Assembly (NCBI GenBank): GCA_018678395.1
Contig: JAHHMJ010000260.1
Coordinates: 1-5,674 of the forward strand
DNA from: Gemmatimonadota bacterium
GTDB lineage: Bacteria; Gemmatimonadota; Gemmatimonadetes; Longimicrobiales; Gaopeijiaceae
Length of the DNA stretch: 5,674 nucleotides
Direction of reading: 5' to 3'
Part shown: one piece after another, positions 1 through 5,674 of the stretch
Numbering within the stretch: position 1 is the first letter of the stretch
Layout: every line of letters starts with the position of its first letter
Position numbers and translations under genes: made by a program
The notes under the pieces: generated by a model
Told to the model about the DNA's origin: nothing
Seen by the model: only the letters and a program-made list of their open reading frames with translations
The model's database searches: none

Positions 1-23
1 CCCCGATGCGCGGCCCGTGTCAT
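1..23 (-). CDS. Possible start of a further downstream gene in the pump operon (edge fragment)
   Basis: On the minus strand, 46 bases after the permease stop, an ATG at 23 is preceded by GGAG with an eight-base spacer and reads MTRAAHR before the window ends. The position suits another operon member, for example an outer-membrane channel, but seven codons cannot identify a product or prove a gene. Confidence 0.25.
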
Positions 24-69
24 CGCCGGTGCTCCACGATCGCCCGACTCGCCGCCCCGTGCACCTCGA

Positions 70-3000
70 TCAGCCCGCCTCGGGCCGGGGGCGGAGGCCC
101 GTCCTGAAGACCTGCGCGGGCTCGGGCTCGGCGACCCGCGGCGGGACGCGGACCTCGAAGGGCGGTTCTGCCGGCGACGGAGACGGTACGGCGACCGCAT
201 CGTCGCGTTCGGGTGCCACGAACCACCGACGGAAGAAGGTCGTGAAGTCGTCGACCAGCGAGTACATCACGGGCACGAGAACCAGGGTCAGGAAGGTCGC
301 GAAGATGATCCCCACGATGACCGCGACGGCCATCGGGCCCCACCAGGCGGCCTGCTCTCCACCCCAGAACAGCTCGGGCTGGAGGGCGGTATACAGACCG
401 AAGAAGTCGAAGTTGAGGCCGACGGCCAGCGGCACCAGCCCCAGTGCGGTCGTCGTCGCGGTGAGCACCACCGGTCGGAAGCGCGTCTTGCCGCCCTGGA
501 CCAGCGCCTCGCGCCGGTCCATCGCATCACGTTCGCGCAGGATGTCGATGTAATCGATCAGTACGATCGCGTTGTTCACGACGATGCCCGCGAGCGAGAT
601 GATCCCGACGCCGGTCATGATCACCCCGAACGGCATGCGGAAGACCATCAGGCCCATGAAGACCCCGATCGTCGACATCATGACCGACGTCATGATGATG
701 AAGGGCTTCACGACCGAGTTGAACTGACTGATCAGGATGAAGGCGATCAGCAGCAACGCGGTGAAGAAGGCGGCACCGAGGAAGTCCTGCGCCTCACCCT
801 GCTCTTCCTGCTGCCCGGTGTAGGCGATCGTGTAGCCGGGCGGGAGCTCGTCCGCGACGAAGGGCGCGAGCACCTCCTGAACCTCGACGAGCACCGCATT
901 GCTGTTCAGGCCCGCTGCGACGTCCGACGAGATGGTGGCCATCCGCTCCTGGTCCTTCCGCCGAATGGTGCCGTACCCCTCGCCGACCTGCCAGTCCGCG
1001 ACCGAGAGGAGCGGGATCTGACGGCCGCCGTCGGCCATCACCGTCAGTTCCGAAAGCTGTGCCAGGTTGTCCCGGTATTCCGGCGCCAGCCGGACGATGA
1101 TGTCGTACTCGTCCGTGCCCGTGCGGTACTTCGCGGCTTCGACACCCTGGATCGCACCACGGACCGCACGCCCCACGTCGGACGTCGACAGCTCGTACAA
1201 CGCGGCCTTCTCGCGGTCCACCTCGATGGACAGCTCCGGACGGGCGGCGTCGAGGTCGCTCTCGAGGCCGACCAGCTGCGAGCTGATGGCGTCGTTGCGG
1301 AGGATCTCCAGCACGCGGTCGCTCAGAGCCTTGAGCTGCTCGGGATCCTCGCCGACCACCTCGATGTTCACCGGGGCACCCGATTGCACGCCTTCCTGCA
1401 ACTGCTCGACCGTGACCTCCGCACCCGCGATCTCGGTCCCGATGTTGGACTGCATCCACGCCAGCGTCTCGAAGGCGTCGGCCCCCCGATCCTGGAAGTC
1501 GACGTAGCTCAGCGTGACCCGGCCCGCGTTGGGTCCCGACGGTCCACCCTGGCCCATGTCCATGCCGCCACCACCGCCCCCGCCGCTGACCGCCACGGAG
1601 CTCTTCCAGTCCGTACGCCCCGGCACGGACATGAGCTCACCCTCGAGGCGGGACACGAGATCGTCCGTGGCCCCGGCCCGGGTACCGATCGGAAGCTCGA
1701 CGTCCACGAAGACCTGCTTGGGCGGGATGTCCTCCGGGAAATACTCGATGCCCGAGTTGAACCGCGTGAAGGCCATCACCGTGACCGCCAGGACCGCGAC
1801 GGACGAGCCCACGATGATCAACCGATGATCGAGGGCCCAGCGGAGTTGCGTCTCGTAGCGATCCAGCATCTGCGGCACCCACCGCTCCTGGAACACGTGC
1901 GAGGCCCGCGCGAGCACGAAGTGGTACAGCGCCCACGCACCCACCGCGGTACCCGCCAGGAGCACCGCGGTCAGGACGTTGCTCCCGGCGATGGCGAGGA
2001 GAACGACCGCCGTCCCCCCGAAGAGCGACCAGCGGGCCGCCGGGGTGAGCGGCTTTCGCGGCTCGCCCTCCACCCGCATGAACATCGCGCACAGCACCGG
2101 CACGATGACGAGCGCCACGAACAGAGAACTCGAGAGGGTGACCATGAGCGTCTTGGGCAGATAGCCCATGAACTCACCGGTGATCCCCGGCCAGAACAGC
2201 AGCGGCGCGAAGGCCGCGAGCGTCGTGGCCGTCGACGCGATCACCGGCACGGCGACCTCGCCCGTGGCCTTCTTCGCCGCCCAGCCGCTCTCCCACCCCT
2301 CTTCCATGTAGCGGTAGATGTTCTCGACCACGACGATCGCGTTGTCGACCAGCATCCCCAGCGCCAGGATGAGGCTGAAGAGCACGACCATGTTCATGCT
2401 CACGCCCATCAGCTTGAGGACGATGAAGCTCAGCAGCATCGACGACGGGATCGAGACCGCGACGAACCCCGAGTTCGCGAGCCCCAGGAAGAAGAGAAGG
2501 ACCGCCACGATCAGGATCAGGCCGGAGATGATGTTGTTCTCCAGCGAACTCACCATCATTTCGATGTCGGTGGATTGATCCGACGTGATCTTCACCACGG
2601 TGGACGGCGGGAAGAGCGGCTCGAACTCGTCGATGGCCTCCTTCACCGACTCCGACGTGGCGATGATGTTCTGGCCCGATCGCTTGATGACGTCGAGCGT
2701 GATCACGGGAGCCCCGTCGAGTCGCGCGTAGCTGTCGCGCTCCGCGAAGCCGAAGTCGACCGAGGCGACGTCCCGTACGTAGACCGGCCGACCGCTCTCG
2801 GCGGTCACCACCAGGTCTTCGATGAGCGTGGGGTCCTCGAACTCGCCGTCCACACGCACCAGGTACTTCGACCGCCCGACGTCGATGGAGCCGCCGGGGA
2901 TGTTCACGTTCTCGGCGGCGATCGCGTCGATGACGTCGCTGATCGCCAGGCCGTAGAACTTGAGGCGCGGCAAGTCGACGTCGACCTGGACCTCACGCTC

Positions 3001-3618
3001 GAGACCACCGCGCACGTCCACACGCAGGACTTCGGAAATCGACTCGAGGCGATCCTGGAGGTCGTCGGCGATGTCCTTCAGGCGCACGAGACCGTAGTCG
3101 CCCGACAGATTCACCTGCATGATGGGGACTTCCGAGAAGTCGAACTCGGACACGCTGGGTTCTTCGGCCTCGTCGGGCAGCTCGGGGCGCGCGAGGTCGA
3201 CCTTTTCCCGGACTTTCTGGAGGGCGTCCTCCATGTCGACGTTGGTCTCGAACTCGGCGACCACGCTCGAGAAGCCCTCGGTCGAGGACGACGTCAGCTC
3301 CTTGATGTCCGAGATGGTGCTGAGCTCGTCCTCGATCGGACGGCTGATCAGCGACTCCATGTCGGCGGGCGACACCCCCGGATAGATCGTGGTCACCCCG
3401 ATCATGGGGACTTCGATCTCGGGGAACGACTCCTTGGGGGTCGTCTGGTAGGAGAGGAGCCCCATGATCGCGATGATGACGAGCAGCACGACCATACTGG
3501 TCCGATGATCCACGGCGAACGAGGTCGGCGCGAACTCCTTGAACCGCAGCAGGAATCCGGGATCGTCCAGCGGCAGCTCGTCCGCCGGCCGCTTCCGTCC
3601 CGCCTCACGATCCGTCAT
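70..3618 (-). CDS. RND family efflux pump inner-membrane permease (HAE1/AcrB-like)
   Basis: This is the inner-membrane, ion-driven subunit of a tripartite efflux pump; its substrate cannot be told from sequence. It is 1182 residues, longer than the roughly 1050 of AcrB. TM1 lies at about 41-58, followed by a periplasmic porter region, and the first membrane bundle contains LVDNAIVVVEN with D425-N426. An extra hydrophobic pair sits at about 531-570, TM7 at about 600-617, then the second porter region with a run of seven glycines (679-685). The second bundle contains VVNNAIVLIDY (N1015-N1016) and RFRPVVLT (R1046, T1053). The loop near 1084-1095 is Trp-rich, and a Pro-rich, presumably cytoplasmic tail covers about 1133-1182. 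The ATG start is supported by a near-perfect Shine-Dalgarno and a 4-base overlap with the adaptor stop. The AcrB D407 equivalent is present, but the D408 and K940 positions are both Asn. The family call is firm; substrate class and coupling ion are unknown. Confidence 0.97.
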   Translation of the reverse strand: MTDREAGRKRPADELPLDDPGFLLRFKEFAPTSFAVDHRTSMVVLLVIIAIMGLLSYQTTPKESFPEIEVPMIGVTTIYPGVSPADMESLISRPIEDELSTISDIKELTSSSTEGFSSVVAEFETNVDMEDALQKVREKVDLARPELPDEAEEPSVSEFDFSEVPIMQVNLSGDYGLVRLKDIADDLQDRLESISEVLRVDVRGGLEREVQVDVDLPRLKFYGLAISDVIDAIAAENVNIPGGSIDVGRSKYLVRVDGEFEDPTLIEDLVVTAESGRPVYVRDVASVDFGFAERDSYARLDGAPVITLDVIKRSGQNIIATSESVKEAIDEFEPLFPPSTVVKITSDQSTDIEMMVSSLENNIISGLILIVAVLLFFLGLANSGFVAVSIPSSMLLSFIVLKLMGVSMNMVVLFSLILALGMLVDNAIVVVENIYRYMEEGWESGWAAKKATGEVAVPVIASTATTLAAFAPLLFWPGITGEFMGYLPKTLMVTLSSSLFVALVIVPVLCAMFMRVEGEPRKPLTPAARWSLFGGTAVVLLAIAGSNVLTAVLLAGTAVGAWALYHFVLARASHVFQERWVPQMLDRYETQLRWALDHRLIIVGSSVAVLAVTVMAFTRFNSGIEYFPEDIPPKQVFVDVELPIGTRAGATDDLVSRLEGELMSVPGRTDWKSSVAVSGGGGGGGMDMGQGGPSGPNAGRVTLSYVDFQDRGADAFETLAWMQSNIGTEIAGAEVTVEQLQEGVQSGAPVNIEVVGEDPEQLKALSDRVLEILRNDAISSQLVGLESDLDAARPELSIEVDREKAALYELSTSDVGRAVRGAIQGVEAAKYRTGTDEYDIIVRLAPEYRDNLAQLSELTVMADGGRQIPLLSVADWQVGEGYGTIRRKDQERMATISSDVAAGLNSNAVLVEVQEVLAPFVADELPPGYTIAYTGQQEEQGEAQDFLGAAFFTALLLIAFILISQFNSVVKPFIIMTSVMMSTIGVFMGLMVFRMPFGVIMTGVGIISLAGIVVNNAIVLIDYIDILRERDAMDRREALVQGGKTRFRPVVLTATTTALGLVPLAVGLNFDFFGLYTALQPELFWGGEQAAWWGPMAVAVIVGIIFATFLTLVLVPVMYSLVDDFTTFFRRWFVAPERDDAVAVPSPSPAEPPFEVRVPPRVAEPEPAQVFRTGLRPRPEAG

Positions 3619-4670
3619 CGGTCACCTCCGCTTCCCACGATGCGCACACGATCACCGTTCGCGACCTGCTGCTGACCCACCGTGACCAGGCGATCGCCCG
3701 GGGCGAGGCCGGCTTCGATCACCACCCGGTTCTCCTGCGTGGCACCCAGCTGCACGGCGCGGCTTCGGGCCACGAGCCCACCGTCGACCTCCTCGACCAC
3801 GAAGACGACGTAGCCGTCCTCCTTGCGGACGACGGCGTCCTGGTCCGCGACGACAGCGTCCGGGAACGTGCGTCGCACGACCTCGATGTTCGCGACCATC
3901 TCGGGCTTCACCAGCCCACCCGGGTTCGGCAGGGTGAGTTCGACCGGGTAGGTCCGCGACCGCGCGTCGACGGCGTTCCCGGCGAACCCGACTCGCCCAT
4001 CCCACACTTCTTCGGGCAGCACGTCGAAGGTGACTCGGGCCGATGCGCCGGTGCGCACATCCGCCGCATACCGCTCGGGCACGCCACCCACGACCTTGAT
4101 CGGGTTCAGGTCGACGATGCGGGCGACCATCGTGCCCGGGTTCACCAACGTCCCGAGTTCGACCATGCGATCGTCGAGAACGCCCTCGATCGGAGCGGTC
4201 ACGACCGTCCTCTCCAGCCGGCGCTCCAGCGACGCGAGACCGGCGGCGGCCTGTTCGGCGCCGTACCGGGCTTCGAGGTACGCGAGCTCCGAGCCGACCT
4301 GGTCCTCCTCCCACAGGCGCTTGCGGCGCTCCCAGGTCTCCCGGGCGAGCGCGGCCCGGGCGCGCGCCTCGTCCACCTGCGCCCTCAGCAGGCGATCGTC
4401 GATCCGCAGCAGCGAATCCCCCGCCGCGACTCGGGCGCCCTTGTCGCGGAAGATCTCGACCACGGTGCCGCTCTCTTCGGCGGACACCACGACGTCCCGG
4501 TAGGCCTCGACCGTGCCGGTGACCCGGACGCTCTCGACGAATTCCTCCACGCCGACTGGGGTGCCCTCGACAACATGGCGGTCGACGATCCGGCGGCGAT
4601 GTCGATCGTCGACGGGCTCGCACGCCGATTCGACGTCTTCTCGCTCCCACGCATCGTCTACCGGGCGCAC
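3615..4670 (-). CDS. RND efflux periplasmic adaptor (membrane fusion protein), probably lacking its true N-terminus
   Basis: The adaptor links the inner-membrane permease to an outer-membrane channel. Counting from the GTG at 4670 it has 351 residues. Family resemblance begins near residue 43 (FVESVRVTGTVEA). The first half of the lipoyl/barrel-sandwich domain follows at about 57-91 (SGTVVEIF, G84-D85), then an Ala/Arg/Glu-rich alpha-hairpin coiled coil at about 93-154, and the second lipoyl half with TAPIEG at 158-163. Beta-barrel and membrane-proximal segments (GLVKPEMVANIEV; APGDRLVTVG) follow. Its TGA overlaps the permease ATG, so the two are one transcription unit and probably translationally coupled. 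The first 40 or so residues are charged (many Asp, Arg, Glu) with no hydrophobic core or lipobox, which is unexpected for an exported adaptor. They overlap the divergent isomerase frame, which has the better codon bias there. The true 5' end is therefore probably missing or replaced; a GTG at 4550 is an alternative start but also gives no signal peptide. Confidence 0.9.
   Translation of the reverse strand: MRPVDDAWEREDVESACEPVDDRHRRRIVDRHVVEGTPVGVEEFVESVRVTGTVEAYRDVVVSAEESGTVVEIFRDKGARVAAGDSLLRIDDRLLRAQVDEARARAALARETWERRKRLWEEDQVGSELAYLEARYGAEQAAAGLASLERRLERTVVTAPIEGVLDDRMVELGTLVNPGTMVARIVDLNPIKVVGGVPERYAADVRTGASARVTFDVLPEEVWDGRVGFAGNAVDARSRTYPVELTLPNPGGLVKPEMVANIEVVRRTFPDAVVADQDAVVRKEDGYVVFVVEEVDGGLVARSRAVQLGATQENRVVIEAGLAPGDRLVTVGQQQVANGDRVRIVGSGGDR
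3622..3629 (-). promoter_or_regulatory. Shine-Dalgarno of the RND permease gene
   Basis: On the minus strand GGAGGTGA ends three bases before the permease ATG, an extended match to the 16S rRNA anti-Shine-Dalgarno; the GGAGG core lies six bases from the start. It sits inside the last codons of the adaptor gene. Together with the ATGA stop/start overlap it fixes the permease start and points to coupled translation. Confidence 0.85.
4536..4670. other. Head-to-head junction of two truncated-looking genes
   Basis: The minus-strand adaptor frame runs up to the GTG at 4670 and the plus-strand isomerase frame is open from well before 4575, so the two 5' regions overlap with no intergenic space. Over 4575-4670 the plus frame has G or C at 28 of 32 third positions, against 23 of 32 for the minus frame. 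This suggests the isomerase is the coding strand there and that real adaptor coding ends at about 4540-4565. Neither frame offers a signal peptide, promoter or convincing ribosome site. The simplest reading is a join between two unrelated gene interiors, either a genomic rearrangement or an assembly chimera. The exact breakpoint cannot be placed by eye. Confidence 0.55.
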
Positions 4671-5674
4671 AACGCCACCGACTGGCGTGTTCGGGCGAAT
4701 GCCATGGCGGCGCTTCGCGACATGGGACTCGGGGCCTCACGGCTCGGTGCGCTGCTCGAGGGGCTGGACGACCCGTCACCGCACGTCCGGGCCCAGGCGG
4801 CGGCCTCGCTCGCCACCTCCCCGCCGGACGACGACGTGCGTTTCTGGTTGATCGATTGGGTCGATCGCCGGCCCCGGGATCTCATGGCGCTGGGCCCCGT
4901 CCTGGGGCTGCTCGCGCAGGTGGGCGAGGAGGATCTCGTTCTCGGGTGGATCGACGAGCTCGCGCCGGACGACGAGCGCGCGTGGACCGCCGTGGCGATT
5001 CCCGCCCTGGAGGAGCTGCCGGGTGAGGGGGCGATCGAAGCCCTGCTGGACATCGCCGGATCCTCCAACCCTCGCATCGCACGTCCGGCCGCCTCGGCCC
5101 TGGAGGAGCGCCTCGCGGTGAGCCTGCGGGTCACCTCCCCCGCCACGCTCGTCGAGGTCCTCGAGCGTGCCGTGCGCGAAGCGGACGCTCGCGTCGTCGC
5201 CGGCCTCGCGCGGCAGCTGGCCGCCTCCGGCTTCGTCGCGGCGGGTGGGCGGGAACGCCTCGTGTCGCTGGCTGCCGAGGCCGACGGCCGGCGGCGGTCC
5301 GCAGCGGTTCGAGCGCTGGCGGACGTGGGGGCGCTGGATCTTCTTCCCGCGCCGCTCCGCGATCTCTCCGAGCCCGAGGCGGACGATGCGGGCAGCGCGA
5401 CGGCGTCAGGGGCCCCGGCCCGGGTCGACTGGGGCGCCCTGGATGCGCTCGGCAGTCGGCCCCGCTGGGTGATCGATACCGATCGCGGACGCGTCGTCGT
5501 CGCGCTGGCGGCCGACCAGGCGCCGCTGACGGTGCAGCGCCTGTCCGACCTCGCGGCAGCGGGACGGTTCGCCGGCGTCCCCTTCCATCGGGTGGTGCCG
5601 AACTTCGTGGTTCAGGGCGGGGACCTGAGTCGCGGGTCGGAGGGGGGCCCAGCGGCGGGACGCCTGTCGAGCGA
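4575..5674 (+). CDS. HEAT-repeat protein with C-terminal cyclophilin-type peptidyl-prolyl isomerase domain, partial
   Basis: The frame is open from the ATG at 4575 to the window edge: 366 codons without a stop. Residues about 20-245 are Ala/Leu/Arg-rich helical repeats resembling HEAT repeats, for example DWRVRANAMAALRDMG (36-51) and PHVRAQAAASLATS (69-82), and similar units near residues 155-180 and 225-250. A linker rich in Ala, Asp and Ser follows. A cyclophilin domain starts near W298 with strand VIDTDRGRVVVALA, then APLTVQRLSDLA, then FHRVVPNFVVQGGD at 337-350. By alignment with human cyclophilin A, R339, F344 and Q347 match catalytic or substrate-binding Arg55, Phe60 and Gln63, so the domain should be active as far as seen. 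It catalyses cis-trans isomerisation of X-Pro bonds; the repeats probably bind protein partners. The C-terminus lies beyond the window. No signal peptide or good ribosome site is seen at 4575, and the frame stays open upstream, so the N-terminus is probably incomplete. Export is assumed from related proteins only. Confidence 0.88.
   Translation, partial: MAVDDPAAMSIVDGLARRFDVFSLPRIVYRAHNATDWRVRANAMAALRDMGLGASRLGALLEGLDDPSPHVRAQAAASLATSPPDDDVRFWLIDWVDRRPRDLMALGPVLGLLAQVGEEDLVLGWIDELAPDDERAWTAVAIPALEELPGEGAIEALLDIAGSSNPRIARPAASALEERLAVSLRVTSPATLVEVLERAVREADARVVAGLARQLAASGFVAAGGRERLVSLAAEADGRRRSAAVRALADVGALDLLPAPLRDLSEPEADDAGSATASGAPARVDWGALDALGSRPRWVIDTDRGRVVVALAADQAPLTVQRLSDLAAAGRFAGVPFHRVVPNFVVQGGDLSRGSEGGPAAGRLSS

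Noticed and set aside
28..65. Inverted GGTGC/GCACC downstream of the permease as a possible terminator.
   Set aside because: The stem is only five base pairs with a loop of about 28 bases and no T-run follows, so it does not resemble an intrinsic terminator.
1384..3675. A 763-codon open frame on the plus strand opposite the permease.
   Set aside because: It mirrors the permease gene in a GC-rich genome where stops are rare, and its product is dominated by Arg, His, Asp and Glu with no domain. The opposite strand encodes a clear RND protein.
4539..4544. A GAATTC palindrome (EcoRI site) close to the suspected junction, which could indicate a cloning ligation.
   Set aside because: A single six-base site near an imprecisely placed breakpoint is weak evidence, and both reading frames pass through it without a sharp change.
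4618..4622. SACEP in the adaptor's N-terminal extension as a possible lipoprotein lipobox.
   Set aside because: The residues before the Cys are charged with no hydrophobic segment, so signal peptidase II processing is not expected; the resemblance is chance.
3652..4779. A 375-codon open frame on the minus strand overlapping the adaptor gene in another frame.
   Set aside because: The product is almost entirely Arg, Gly, Pro and Ala with no fold signature; it is a frame-shifted reading of the adaptor.
4658..5146. A 162-codon minus-strand open frame opposite the isomerase gene.
   Set aside because: The plus strand has coherent HEAT-like repeats leading into a cyclophilin domain; this antisense product is Ser/Arg/Ala-rich without recognisable motifs.

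Overview
The DNA is GC-rich with strong G/C bias at third codon positions. The genes read as an envelope transporter pair and a HEAT-repeat peptidyl-prolyl isomerase of a Gram-negative-type (diderm) bacterium. Proteins combining HEAT repeats with a C-terminal cyclophilin domain, together with RND permeases carrying a VDNAIVVVEN motif, fit environmental lineages such as Gemmatimonadota. This placement is an impression from protein style only; no marker gene is present.

Layout. Positions 1-69 are a short stretch downstream of the transporter, with a possible start of another minus-strand gene at 23. Positions 70-3618 (minus) encode a complete RND efflux permease of 1182 residues. Positions 3615-4670 (minus) encode its membrane-fusion (periplasmic adaptor) partner, which overlaps the permease by 4 bases (ATGA) and precedes it in transcription order. 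From about 4575 to the right edge (plus) runs an incomplete protein with degenerate HEAT repeats followed by a cyclophilin domain containing the FHRVVPNF and QGGD motifs. That reading frame is open at the window edge.

How they work together. The adaptor and permease form two parts of a tripartite efflux pump and are translationally coupled; the outer-membrane channel is not visible. The isomerase is divergent from them and has no obvious functional link.

The most notable point is the meeting of the two divergent genes. Both are expected to encode exported proteins, yet neither has a signal peptide. Their open frames overlap head-to-head, with no intergenic or promoter space between them. The region near 4540-4670 may be a rearrangement or assembly join that removed both 5' ends. 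Other points are non-canonical proton-relay residues and an extra hydrophobic hairpin in the permease. I see no RNA gene, CRISPR array, mobile element or clearly new multi-gene system.
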